A stretch of 64,000 nucleotides of DNA from JAFAXD01 sp963816775 (lineage in GTDB: Bacteria > Pseudomonadota > Alphaproteobacteria > Rhizobiales > Xanthobacteraceae). The DNA is taken from contig CAWFLX010000020.1 in assembly GCA_963816775.1 (NCBI GenBank), positions 1-64,000 of the forward strand, written 5' to 3'. The notes beneath the pieces are model-generated. The model was not told the DNA's origin. It searched no databases and saw only the letters and a list, made by a program, of their open reading frames with translations. The translations under genes and the position numbers were made by a program. Positions 54,321-62,770 of this stretch are shown one piece after another. Within the stretch, counting starts at the first letter, position 1; every line of letters starts with the position of its first letter.

Positions 54321-54930
54321 ATGACCAAGCCGCTGGAACTGCATCCGAGGTTGCACGGTGTCGATCACACCGCGCGCCCGACCTGGAAGCTGCGTGAAAC
54401 CGTCCATTTCTATCGGGATATCCTCGGGTTGCCGCTCGTCCATTGCATCAGCGCCAAAGGCTGGGGACGCGAGAAGGAAAATCACGCCGACTTCCTGCAT
54501 TTCTTCTTCGACAGCGGAAATGAGAGCACGATTGCGTTCTTCTATTATATTGGGACGCAGCAGCCGCCCGAGCTGGTCGTGCCGAAGGGCTATATGGCGA
54601 TGGCCAACCACACCGCTTGGCGCGTGGAGTTGGAGGTGGAACTGCTCGAGTGGCAGCGTCGACTCGAAAGTCATGGCGTCAACGTCAGCCAATTCATCCA
54701 GCACGAAATCATCGAGTTCGATCTACTTCCGCGATCCCAACTGGTATCCGCTTGAGATCACGCGCAGCCTGCGTGAGGTCGAGGAACCCGACATGGTGGA
54801 CGCGGGCGCAACCATCGAGGCGGCGATGGAACTCGAGGATAGCGGCCGCTGGACCAACATCGAGCAGCTCTGGCGGTCCAAGGTGAAGTTTGTGCAGGCC
54901 TCGCAAGCGAACGAACAGGCACCCGCATGA
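54321..54930 (+). CDS. VOC (glyoxalase/extradiol dioxygenase) family protein, one frameshift
   Basis: MTKPLELHPRLHGVDHTARP begins a vicinal-oxygen-chelate fold: RETVHFYRDILGLPLVHC, HADFLHFFFDSGNESTIAFF, NHTAWRVELEVELLEWQRRL. The frame changes at TT 54717-54718. Removing one T joins QHEIIES to IYFRDPNWYPLEITRSLREV, the last beta strands and metal Glu. A polar tail to 54930 follows. It could be a ring-cleaving dioxygenase or an isomerase for the hydroxylated product. The exact role is unknown. Confidence 0.78.
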
Positions 54931-55205
54931 GCGGCTTCTACGTCCTCGCCGTGCCGGAATTTTCCTCGCTGATCGACGCGGCGATGAAATCGGGCGGGTG
55001 CACGGTCCACCGCAAGCGCGGCCATTATCAATTCGTGGAGTTCGAGAATGAGATCGAGATTCTGCGCTGCGATACCCGCATGAACGAAGCGGTCTGGTTT
55101 GGATGTCTGACTGGCGGGCTCGACGGCAAGATCGCGCATTTCGATCGCGACCGCCTCAAGCTTGTCGCGACCAACGAACCGATTTTGGGAGTCGGAGCCC
55201 GGTGA
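54927..55205 (+). CDS. Unknown 92-residue protein of the catabolic cluster
   Basis: MSGFYVLAVPEFSSLIDAAM.., soluble, with GGCTVHRKRGHYQFVEFENE and EAVWFGCLTGGLDGKIAHFD. No family was recognised. It overlaps the VOC gene end as ATGA and the next gene start as GTGA, so it is co-translated with them and probably works in the same pathway, perhaps as a small subunit. Confidence 0.6.
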   Translation: MSGFYVLAVPEFSSLIDAAMKSGGCTVHRKRGHYQFVEFENEIEILRCDTRMNEAVWFGCLTGGLDGKIAHFDRDRLKLVATNEPILGVGAR

Positions 55206-55720
55206 CGACGACAGCGCCAGGCGAGATCCCGGAAGGGATGCATGTTGGCGATCGGTTCGCCAAGGACGTCGCCTTTAGCGAAGAGTTGATCCGGCAATTC
55301 GCTTCTTTTGTCGGCGACACCAATCCGTTGCACCACGACCAGGCCGCGGCGGCCGCGTCGCCGTTCGGCCGCATCATTGCCAGCGGCACCCAGACGTTCT
55401 CGATGATGCTTGCGGCGGTCCCCGATTTTCTGAAACGATGGCACCCCAATGTAGGGCTGGACGCGTCGGTCCGGTTGTTGCGTCCGGTGCGTGCCGGCGA
55501 CCGCGCCCGCATCGAATGGGAGATCACCGATATCGCCAACACGCCGAAGTTGAAGGGTTGGATCGTGACCGTCAGCGGACGCCTCGTGCGCGAGGATGGC
55601 GTGGTCGCGTTGACGGCGACCTCTAGGAGCTTGGTCTACTGGCCTGCGGGGGCGGAAGCGTCGAACGGCAGCGCGGCTACGTTGACACAATCGTTGAAAA
55701 ATCGTCAATTAAGTCAATAA
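55202..55720 (+). CDS. MaoC-like (hot-dog) hydratase
   Basis: A 172-residue protein from the GTG at 55202. The hydratase motif is FVGDTNPLHHDQAAAAASPF with the Asp/His dyad, then GRIIASGTQTFSMML. It resembles R-specific enoyl-CoA hydratases. It probably hydrates an unsaturated CoA ester formed downstream of ring hydroxylation. Coupled to the 92-residue gene by a four-base overlap. Confidence 0.88.
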   Translation: MTTTAPGEIPEGMHVGDRFAKDVAFSEELIRQFASFVGDTNPLHHDQAAAAASPFGRIIASGTQTFSMMLAAVPDFLKRWHPNVGLDASVRLLRPVRAGDRARIEWEITDIANTPKLKGWIVTVSGRLVREDGVVALTATSRSLVYWPAGAEASNGSAATLTQSLKNRQLSQ

Positions 55721-55816
55721 GAAGAACAAGCGTCGATCATCGACGGCAAGGGACCAGAGGGAACGGGCAATGGCCGACGCGGCGTTCTTTCGCGCGATCG
55801 CAGTTGGACGCGCGCG

Positions 55817-56332
55817 ATGATCGACAAGGCCCTCGACCGCCTGGCGCGCATCATCGAACTCGTGCTGGCCTTCGCCTTCATCGTCGCGGTGGTGTTGAAC
55901 TTCACCAACGTCGTCGGCCGCTACCTGTTCGGTCTCTCGCTGCTGGGATCCGACGAGGTGCAGGTTTTCATCATGGTTGCCATGACGTTCCTCGGCGCGG
56001 TGGTAGTGACCCGCCGCAACCTCCACCTGCGGATGGATGTCCTGGTCCGGTTCATGCCGGGGCCGATGCAGTTCGCACTGCGGATCGCCGAGCAAGTCCT
56101 GCTCATTCTGCTCGCCGGCTTTGTGCTCTCGCAATCCTACTTCTACGCCGGCCAGATGTTGCGGATCGGCCGAACCAGCGACATGGCGGGCGTTCCGATG
56201 TGGATTCCCCACGGCATCGTAGCGCTCGGGTTCGCACTGATCCTGTTGATCGCGTGCTGGCGCCTGATCGTCGTCGTCACTGGCCGTGAGACCAAGACGG
56301 CACCACCCGCCGACGTCAAGGTGTGGGAATGA
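55817..56332 (+). CDS. dctQ: TRAP transporter small membrane subunit
   Basis: A 171-residue DctQ-type protein with four membrane segments. LARIIELVLAFAFIVAVVLN, FTNVVGRYLFGLSLLGSDEV and TRRNLHLRMDVLV are the usual subunit markers. Its stop overlaps the dctM start. The subunit couples the binding protein to the large permease of this sodium-driven importer. Confidence 0.9.
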   Translation: MIDKALDRLARIIELVLAFAFIVAVVLNFTNVVGRYLFGLSLLGSDEVQVFIMVAMTFLGAVVVTRRNLHLRMDVLVRFMPGPMQFALRIAEQVLLILLAGFVLSQSYFYAGQMLRIGRTSDMAGVPMWIPHGIVALGFALILLIACWRLIVVVTGRETKTAPPADVKVWE

Positions 56333-57612
56333 CATTCGCGCTCTTCATCGTGCCGGTCACGCTGCTGCTGCTCGGCTTTCCGATCTTCATGGTGCTGCTT
56401 ACCGCCGTCGCGGTCGCGCTCGTGTTCTTCATGCACGTGCCGCTCGTCGTGCTCCACCAGAACTTGTTCGGTTCGGTCAATGCTACGCCGCTGCTCGCGG
56501 TGCCGTTCTTCATCTACGCGGGCGAACTGATGGGGCGCGGCAGTGTCGCACAGCGCTTGGTCGATTTCGTGCAGGGCGGCGTCGGATCGGTCCGCGGCAG
56601 CCTCGGCGTCACGGCGGTCGGCACCTCGGCGATTTTCGGCGCCATTTCCGGTGCCAGTGCCGCGACCGTTGCGACCATCGGCAAGGTGATGGTTCCGGCG
56701 ATGCGAAAAGCCGGCTACCCGGAAACCTTCACCGCCGGACTCATTACCGCGGTCGGCGCAATCGACGTGATCATCCCGCCCAGCATTCCCATGATCGTTT
56801 ACGGGGCCGCTGCGGAGGAATCGGTCGCGCGGCTCTACGCGGCCGGCGTGATCCCGGGGCTGATGATAGCGGTCATGATCGCGGGATATGTCGTGTGGCG
56901 GGCGAAGCGGGACAATTTCGGCGCCGGCCAGCCGTTCGAACTGTCGCGGTTTCTGCACGCCGCGGCGCGCAGTGTCTGGGCGCTCGGCGCGCCGGTCATC
57001 ATCCTGGGCGGCATCTACGGCGGAGTGTTTTCGCCCACGGAAGCCGCCGCGGTCGCCTGCGTCTACGCGGCGCTGGTGACCGCTTTCGTGTTCCGCGAGC
57101 TCGGGTGGCACGACATTGTAGAAGCCGCCGCCGCGACGGTGATGTTCACTGGCCAGATCCTGATCATCGTCGCCTGCGCCGGTGTCTTCGCGTGGCTGCT
57201 GACCGTCAATCAGGTTCCGGCCGCGGTGACCGCGTGGCTGCAGGCCCTGAACGTTTCGCCCTGGGTGCTGCTTCTAGCCATCAACATCCTGCTGCTGGCG
57301 GTCGGCTGCTTCCTCGATCCGCTATCGGCGATCCTGCTGCTCAGCCCGCTGCTGGTGCCGATCGTCAAGGCTGTCGGCATCAACACCGTGCATTTCGGCA
57401 TCGTGGTCACGGTTAACCTCGCGATCGGGCTGTTTCATCCGCCGTTCGGTATTAACATCTTCGTCGCGCAATCGGTACTCGGCCTCAAGCTCGAAACAAT
57501 CTATCGCGGTATTATTCCGTTCGTGATCATCTACCTGATCGCGCTCGCGCTGATCACATACGTTCCGGAAATCTCACTGATCGGCGTACGCATGCTGCTC
57601 GCCAAGGGTTGA
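56329..57612 (+). CDS. dctM: TRAP transporter large permease
   Basis: A 427-residue DctM-type permease of about 12 membrane segments. PFFIYAGELMGRGSVAQRLV, GTSAIFGAISGASAATVATIG, PPSIPMIVYGAAAEESVARLY and the C-terminal NLAIGLFHPPFGINIFV are family blocks. The ATG at 56329 overlaps the dctQ stop as ATGA. A GTG at 56323 is also possible. Confidence 0.92.
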   Translation: MTFALFIVPVTLLLLGFPIFMVLLTAVAVALVFFMHVPLVVLHQNLFGSVNATPLLAVPFFIYAGELMGRGSVAQRLVDFVQGGVGSVRGSLGVTAVGTSAIFGAISGASAATVATIGKVMVPAMRKAGYPETFTAGLITAVGAIDVIIPPSIPMIVYGAAAEESVARLYAAGVIPGLMIAVMIAGYVVWRAKRDNFGAGQPFELSRFLHAAARSVWALGAPVIILGGIYGGVFSPTEAAAVACVYAALVTAFVFRELGWHDIVEAAAATVMFTGQILIIVACAGVFAWLLTVNQVPAAVTAWLQALNVSPWVLLLAINILLLAVGCFLDPLSAILLLSPLLVPIVKAVGINTVHFGIVVTVNLAIGLFHPPFGINIFVAQSVLGLKLETIYRGIIPFVIIYLIALALITYVPEISLIGVRMLLAKG

Positions 57613-57645
57613 ACCAAAGTCAACGACGATTGGGAGGAACGACCG

Positions 57646-58656
57646 ATGCAGGATACCATTAGACGTCTGGCTATGACGGGCATCGTGGCAAGCGCCCTTG
57701 TCGCCGCGGCGCCGGTGGGCGCGCAGCAGTTCACCATGAAGCTGTCGCAGCCGACCATCAACGACGTGACCTACGAATACTTCAAGCGATTGAAAGCCGG
57801 GATCGAATCGCGCGCGGGCGGCAAGATCAAGGTCGACATCTACCCGGCCAACCAGCTTGGTCAGCTTCCGGCGGTGGTGGAAGGCGTCGCGCTTGGCACC
57901 ATCGAGGCGGCCGCTTCGGCCAACGGGTTCTGGATCAGCCTCGAGCCGCGATTTCAGGTGCTCGACGCGCCCGGCCTGTTCGACAGCGTCAGCCACGGCT
58001 TCAAGGTGCTCAACGACCCGGCGATCCGGGCGCGGATGGCGAACTGGGGCGCCGACAAAGGCGTCGAGATACTGGCCCCCAGCCTCTACAGTCCATTGAT
58101 GCTGCTGAGCCACAAGGCGGTCCGCGCGCCCGGCGATCTGCAGGGACAGAAGATCAGGACGCAGGGCGGCGCGCCCATCCAGGTCGAGCCGCTCAAGAAG
58201 CTTGGCGTGATTCCGGTGTCGCTGCCGTTGGGCGAGGCGCTGCCGGCGATGCAGAACAAGACCATCGACGGCATGGTCGGGGCCGCAGCGCCCTACGTTG
58301 CCTTCAAGTATTCTGACATCGCCAAGCCGATGACCTATCTGCCATCCACGCTGTTTGCAGCGCCCGTCGTCGTCAACCGGCAGTGGCTCAAATCGCTCGG
58401 GCCCGATCTGGAAAAAATCGTGCGCGAGGAATCGCGCAAGGCGGAAGACGCATTCGGCGATTGGAACATCAACGACATCAAGAGCAAGGAAGAGGCCTGG
58501 AAGGCGAATGGCGGCGAGATCATCACGATGTCGCCGGACGATTCCAAGCGCTACGTCGATTTGGTCGCGCCGGTCGCAGCATCGATCCTGTCCGCCAATC
58601 CGAAAGTGAAGGAAGACTATGAGGCCCTGCTCGCGGCGGCAAAATCCTATCGTTAG
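57646..58656 (+). CDS. dctP: TRAP transporter substrate-binding protein
   Basis: A 336-residue DctP-type periplasmic receptor. Signal MQDTIRRLAMTGIVASALVA.. ends at GAQQ. Then QFTMKLSQPTINDVTYEYFK, VDIYPANQLGQLPAVVEGVA, KIRTQGGAPIQVEPLKKLG (with the conserved Arg that binds the carboxylate), and VVVNRQWLKSLGPDLEKIVR. GGGAGGAACG precedes the ATG. A carboxylate substrate fits the adjoining aryl-acid pathway. Confidence 0.92.
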   Translation: MQDTIRRLAMTGIVASALVAAAPVGAQQFTMKLSQPTINDVTYEYFKRLKAGIESRAGGKIKVDIYPANQLGQLPAVVEGVALGTIEAAASANGFWISLEPRFQVLDAPGLFDSVSHGFKVLNDPAIRARMANWGADKGVEILAPSLYSPLMLLSHKAVRAPGDLQGQKIRTQGGAPIQVEPLKKLGVIPVSLPLGEALPAMQNKTIDGMVGAAAPYVAFKYSDIAKPMTYLPSTLFAAPVVVNRQWLKSLGPDLEKIVREESRKAEDAFGDWNINDIKSKEEAWKANGGEIITMSPDDSKRYVDLVAPVAASILSANPKVKEDYEALLAAAKSYR

Positions 58657-58711
58657 CCGCTTCAATTCTGCCCCTAGAGCCACTCGGTTGGCAACGCTCC
58701 GGACCTAGATT

Positions 58712-58752
58712 CGTGTCCGCTTTGCGCCGCTATTGAGGGAATAGCGGACACG
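58712..58752. repeat. GTCCGC-type palindromic repeat, locus 5
   Basis: CGTGTCCGCTTTGCGCCGCTATTGAGGGAATAGCGGACACG in outline: outer arms CGTGTCCGCT/AGCGGACACG pair perfectly and an inner GCCGCTATT/AATAGCGG pairing is an alternative. It matches locus 1 in reverse orientation. The hairpin repeat follows after 22 bases, as at locus 1. Confidence 0.7.
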
Positions 58753-58774
58753 TACAGTTGAAGGCTGAACCCTT

Positions 58775-58815
58775 CCAAACTCATTAAGAAAGCAGACTTT
58801 CTTAATGAGTTTTGG
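58775..58815. repeat. 18-bp-stem hairpin repeat, copy 3
   Basis: CCAAACTCATTAAGAAA-GCAGAC-TTTCTTAATGAGTTTTGG: nearly perfect 17-18 base arms (one indel) and a six-base loop. It is the best-preserved copy of the stem also found at 5527 and 49010. Confidence 0.75.
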
Positions 58816-59030
58816 GATCACGACTGTGATCTCTAATTCGTTGATTGGTCCAAACAGGTCCACACTCCGAGGGAGCCGACGTACTGGCGGGCCGAAACGC
58901 ACGTTGCCGTCTAGTGGGTCCCAGTCGGGCCCCAGTTCCGTTGGCGTGTCACCGCCAACTCAGCACTTGGAGAAAATATGGAGAAATATTCAAATCTTCG
59001 GCGATTGCTGGCGTAACTATCTGATTTCTT

Positions 59031-59076
59031 TGGCGCTCCCTAGGGGACTCGAACCCCTGTTTTCGCCGTGAGAGAG
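59031..59076 (-). other. 3' fragment of tRNA-Glu (CUC), likely attachment-site scar
   Basis: Read on the minus strand, CTCTCACGGCG-AAAAC-AGGGGTTCGAGTCCCCT-AGGGAGCGCCA is the 3' half of tRNA-Glu: anticodon CTC in its loop, 3' anticodon stem, T arm with TTCGAGT loop, acceptor 3' strand and encoded CCA. The 5' half is absent. A free tRNA 3' end of this kind is the usual trace of integration by a tyrosine recombinase. The rest of 58816-59310 has no gene. Confidence 0.75.
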
Positions 59077-59310
59077 GGATAACAAGTATTTTCGCGAACT
59101 CCCGTGAACGGGTCGGCGGGCGAGCAACATGTCCCATAAGTTCATCCTCCGCCAAGAATGACGATCTGTGGATAGGGCGGATCATGTGGAGATGGCTTGA
59201 AAGAAGATCGCGGGCGCGTCGCGCGAATCGACGCTGGTGCGCGATTTCGGCAAAAGGTTTGAGGCCGGAACTATGCTAGGCTACTGCATTGCCAATGTTG
59301 GGGCAGCGCA

Positions 59311-60297
59311 ATGAAGCGGCGCGAGTTCATCACGCTTATCGGTTTCGCAGCGGGATGGCCAATCGCGACGAACGCGCAACAAGTGAAAAAGGTACCTCGA
59401 ATTGGTGTGCTTTGGCATGCAGGCAGCGCCGACGAAGAAGAGGTCTATCTAAGCGTCCTTCGGAAAGCGTTCAGCGACCTTGGCTACGTCGAAGGCAAGA
59501 ACATAGAGCTGGAACACCGTTTTCCTGCAGAGCAGCCGGACCGGTTCCGTTCGTTCGCGCGAGAGCTTGTAGAAAGCAAAGTCGATGCGATTATCGCCGT
59601 GACTGCATTGGGTGCGAAGGAGGCCAAGCAGGCTTCACGTACCATTCCCATCGTTGTGGTGGTTGAGCCGGATCCGATAGGTGACGGACTTGTCGAAAGC
59701 CTGGCGCACCCAGGGGGCAACGTGACCGGACTTTCGCTCATGGCAGTTGACCTGTCGGGTAAGCGTTTAGCTCTGCTGAAGGAAGCGGTTCCGAATTTGT
59801 CCAATGTGGCGCTTCTCGTCGATCCGGGAGATCCTAATACTCCACGTTTCATCCTACCTCACGTGAATGCTGCGAAGACTCTGGGTCTTTCCCTGCGAGC
59901 CGTCGAGGCTCCTACACCGGCTTCAATTGACCAGGCATTTGCTGCAATCGCTCGAGACGGGTTCGATGGGGTGATCGTGGCACCCACCGGGGCGATGTTT
60001 TTCAATGAAAGGGCACGTATCGGCGCCTCCGCGTTGGCCCATAAAATACCGACGCAGGTGGCCAACGCGGAAATGGTTCCTTTTGGCGCGCTCCTATCTT
60101 ACGGGCCGGACTTTCTGGATTATTTCCGTCGAGCGGTCGGTTACATGGACAAGATACTAAAGGGAGCTAAACCGGCCGATCTACCTGTCGAACAGCCCGC
60201 TCGCTTCAAGATGGCAATCAACGCGAAGGCCGCGAGGGCTCTTGGTCTCAACATTCCCGCCTCACTTCTGTTGACCGCCGACGAGGTGATCGAATGA
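59311..60297 (+). CDS. ABC-type binding protein (PF04392-like), first of tandem pair
   Basis: A 328-residue periplasmic protein. MKRREFITLIGFAAGWPIAT ends in a NAQQ cleavage region. Then VPRIGVLWHAGSADEEEVYL, LGYVEGKNIELEHRFPAEQP, LAHPGGNVTGLSLMAVDLSG, and the C-terminal DLPVEQPARFKMAINAKAAR to ADEVIE. These proteins form a large, poorly understood set in Bradyrhizobium, usually without neighbouring permeases. The stop overlaps the next start (ATGA). Confidence 0.9.
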   Translation: MKRREFITLIGFAAGWPIATNAQQVKKVPRIGVLWHAGSADEEEVYLSVLRKAFSDLGYVEGKNIELEHRFPAEQPDRFRSFARELVESKVDAIIAVTALGAKEAKQASRTIPIVVVVEPDPIGDGLVESLAHPGGNVTGLSLMAVDLSGKRLALLKEAVPNLSNVALLVDPGDPNTPRFILPHVNAAKTLGLSLRAVEAPTPASIDQAFAAIARDGFDGVIVAPTGAMFFNERARIGASALAHKIPTQVANAEMVPFGALLSYGPDFLDYFRRAVGYMDKILKGAKPADLPVEQPARFKMAINAKAARALGLNIPASLLLTADEVIE

Positions 60298-61277
60298 AAC
60301 GGCGCACATTCATCGCGGCTCTTGGCGGCGCGGCGGCGTGGCCGCTCGTGGGGCGCGCCCAGCAGGGCGCGATGAAGCGCATCGGCGTCCTGATGGCGGA
60401 GTCAGAGGGTAGCGCAGACACCAACGCGCGAATTGTCGTGTTCGAAAACACGTTCAAGCAATTGGGCCGGATACCCGGACGCTATCTTCAGATCGATTAC
60501 CGCTGGGCGATGGGCGACATCCAAAGAATGCGTGCATTGGCCGCGGACCTAGTAAATTCAGCGCCTGACGCGCTGGTCGCAGTATCGACGCCCGCGCTGG
60601 CGTCGATCCAGAAGGAGACACACACAATTCCAATAGTGTTCGTGGCGGTGAGTGAACCGGTCGTCAACGGTTTCGTGCCACTAGCGCACCCGGGTGGCAA
60701 CGCCACTGGCCTCAGCAATCTTGAACCCAGTATGGGAGGAAAGTGGTTGGAGTTGCTCAAGCAGATCGCACCACGCATATCGCGCGTCTCAGTGATGTTC
60801 AACTTGACGACGGGCCTCACCACCGACCTGTTCTTCCGTGCGGTGGAGGCCGTCAGTCCCCGGTTTGCGGTGCAGACAATCAGGTCTGATGTGCATTCAT
60901 TGGACGAGATCGAAGCGGTCATGAAGGGACTAGGCAGCGACGGCACCGCTGGACTAATTCTTCCGCCGGAACCTTTCACGCTGAACAACAGCAAGGCTAT
61001 CGTCGAACTAGCAAGCCAATATCGGCTACCCGCAGTCTATGCGTTCCAATCTTTTGCCGCCGCTGGCGGGCTCGCGTCCTATGGGATTTATCTTCCCGGG
61101 ATGTTTCGGCCGGCGGCCGAGTACGTTGATCGCATCCTTAAGGGTGAGCGTCCAGGCGATTTGCCGGTGCAGCAGCCGACAATGTTTCGATTCGTCATCA
61201 ACCTTAAGACTGCCCAGGCACTCGGCCTAAGTGTCCCGGCAACACTACTTGCCACGGCCGACGAGGTGATCGAGTGA
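60294..61277 (+). CDS. ABC-type binding protein (PF04392-like), second of tandem pair
   Basis: A 327-residue paralogue of the preceding protein: MKRRTFIAALGGAAAWPLVG with RAQQ cleavage, MKRIGVLMAESEGSADTNAR, PLAHPGGNATGLSNLEPSMG, and the same ending DLPVQQPTMFRFVINLKTAQ to ATADEVIE. It is coupled to the first gene by a four-base overlap. The two are clearly divergent, so the duplication is old or they bind different ligands. Confidence 0.9.
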   Translation: MKRRTFIAALGGAAAWPLVGRAQQGAMKRIGVLMAESEGSADTNARIVVFENTFKQLGRIPGRYLQIDYRWAMGDIQRMRALAADLVNSAPDALVAVSTPALASIQKETHTIPIVFVAVSEPVVNGFVPLAHPGGNATGLSNLEPSMGGKWLELLKQIAPRISRVSVMFNLTTGLTTDLFFRAVEAVSPRFAVQTIRSDVHSLDEIEAVMKGLGSDGTAGLILPPEPFTLNNSKAIVELASQYRLPAVYAFQSFAAAGGLASYGIYLPGMFRPAAEYVDRILKGERPGDLPVQQPTMFRFVINLKTAQALGLSVPATLLATADEVIE

Positions 61278-61392
61278 ACTCCAAGCACCGGCCCGGCACG
61301 CAGCCAAGGGGCTCTCAATTAGATTCCTGGCCAGAGGACTATCGGTTAACTTGCTTCGCTCACTCCAGCGAACTGCGGCGAGGGGGCTGAAG

Positions 61393-62208
61393 ATGGCGCA
61401 AACGTACGCAATTAGAGGCGGCCGAACGGGTCGAGAGCGACTTCGGGTACTCAGCAATGTCCTGCAAGCGGGAACGTACAGTTTGTTGGACAAAGTAGGT
61501 CTCCGTCCGGGTATGGTATGCCTTGATGTCGGTTGCGGTGGCGGTGATGTTACTCGCGAATTGGCGAGGCGCGTGGGTGCCACGGGGTGGGTTGTAGGCC
61601 TCGACATGGATACGGCTCAGTTAGAAATTGTCAGAGCAGAAGCCACCAATCAGAACTTTTCAAACATCGACTATCGCTTCGCCGACATCGCCAATCCACC
61701 GAACGATCTCGGAAACTTCGACCTTGTGTATACCCGCTTCCTTCTGTGCCATCTGGCCAAGCCGACCGAGGCATTGTCGTGGATGGTGCAGCGCCTGAGG
61801 CCGGGTGGCGTCCTGGCTGTTGAAGACTGCGACTTCACCGGGCACTTCTGTTATCCCCCATTGCCAGCGTTTGATCAGTACGTCTTACTTATGGGCGAAG
61901 CGATGCGCCGTCGGGGAGGCGACCCCACAATAGGGTTGAAGCTCCCGCAAATGTTGATCGAAGCTGGCCTAAACATTGGTGGGGTAAATGTGGCTCATCC
62001 TTCCGACGTTGTCGGTGACGCCAAGCTATTAAATGTTCTAACTATGGAAAACATCGCCGATGCTGTCGTGAGCGATGGCTTGGCGACGCGCGATGAGGTT
62101 GATCAATTAGTGATGATGCTCGACAAGTGTGCACACGACAGATCAACACTCGCCAGCATAACGCGGACTATCCAGGTGTGGGGCAGACAAACACATTCGG
62201 GGGGATGA
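61393..62208 (+). CDS. Class I SAM-dependent methyltransferase
   Basis: A 271-residue cytosolic enzyme from MAQTYAIRGGRTGRERLRVL. Motif I is VCLDVGCGGGDVTRELA, motif II is VGLDMDTAQL, and FDLVYTRFLLCHLAKPTEAL is the methyltransferase core. A helical C-terminal part follows. It resembles small-molecule (menaquinone/arsenite-like) methyltransferases, but the substrate cannot be stated. Its stop touches the start of a TLGNM-type fragment. Confidence 0.85.
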   Translation: MAQTYAIRGGRTGRERLRVLSNVLQAGTYSLLDKVGLRPGMVCLDVGCGGGDVTRELARRVGATGWVVGLDMDTAQLEIVRAEATNQNFSNIDYRFADIANPPNDLGNFDLVYTRFLLCHLAKPTEALSWMVQRLRPGGVLAVEDCDFTGHFCYPPLPAFDQYVLLMGEAMRRRGGDPTIGLKLPQMLIEAGLNIGGVNVAHPSDVVGDAKLLNVLTMENIADAVVSDGLATRDEVDQLVMMLDKCAHDRSTLASITRTIQVWGRQTHSGG

Positions 62209-62331
62209 ACCCCAGCCCCCGGCGTCCCGCCGATGACGGTCGGCAACTTGCGCGAGCTTGGCGTGCAGCGGTTATTGATCTCCTGCCTCAATCGCGGCTG
62301 TCGGCATCAGGCCGTGCTCAGCCCGAGTTAA
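62205..62331 (+). pseudogene. TLGNM-type small zinc protein, truncated copy 3
   Basis: ATGAACCCC at 62205, then, one base out of frame, GVPPMTVGNLRELGVQRLLI followed by SCLNRGCRHQAVLSPS and stop. This is the first half of the 90-residue family seen at 27149-27421, with the first C-x4-C pair kept and the second lost. Confidence 0.55.
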
Positions 62332-62334
62332 TCA

Positions 62335-62603
62335 TCACACGAAGAAAAAGTTGCTCGCGTCCGAGAGTGCCACACCCTGCAGCGTAATTGTGTCGCTCGC
62401 ATCGTGGGTGATCACCGTACTGCCGTGCCCGTCGTCGGCGGCATGAGCCTGCACATCGACGAAGTTCGCAAACAGTGAGTGATCGAACTGGATGGCATCG
62501 CTGTTCGGTTTAAGGTCCGTGATGATGTCTTTGCCGAAATTCACTCCGAAGACGAACTGGTCCGGGCATCTATCCGTTCTATACCGGAGCGTAGCTGCCA
62601 GCT
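62335..62603 (-). pseudogene. RTX/hemolysin-type secreted protein, C-terminal fragment
   Basis: The frame DQFVFGVNFGKDIITDLKPN then SDAIQFDHSLFANF, STVITHDASDTITLQGVALS and terminal NFFFV is the conserved last segment of RTX calcium-binding exoproteins, including the type I secretion tail. No repeats or upstream domain are present and there is no proper start, so it is a remnant. Confidence 0.55.
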
Positions 62604-62770
62604 AGGACGCCACGCGCCATCGTCGACAAGCTGCACGACGAGGTCGTAAACGCACTAGCATTGCCGTCTGTGCAGGAGCGGTTGGCGACGATCGAGGAAC
62701 CGCGCGAGACGATCGCGCAATTCTTCGCGAACGCCTTGAGTAAAAAAGCCCGCCGACTTCCGTCGCAACC
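62600..62770 (+). pseudogene. Tripartite tricarboxylate (Bug/TctC) binding protein fragment
   Basis: RTPRAIVDKLHDEVVNALAL followed by PSVQERLATIE resembles the TPAAIVDKLNAAVNKALAxPDVKERL block near the end of Bug-type receptors. The sequence before it is closed by a stop (YTGA*LPA) and the continuation soon loses likeness. A gene tail only. Confidence 0.5.

Noticed and set aside
6571..54718. Programmed frameshifting as the cause of the single-base breaks
   Set aside because: The sites share no slippery heptamer or downstream structure pattern, and the affected genes are unrelated metabolic genes not known to use recoding.
56286..57416. A 376-codon plus-strand frame inside dctM
   Set aside because: Composition of Arg, Gly and His without hydrophobic pattern; the other frame is a textbook TRAP permease.
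59031..59076. A functional tRNA gene
   Set aside because: The 5' half, D arm and acceptor 5' strand are missing.
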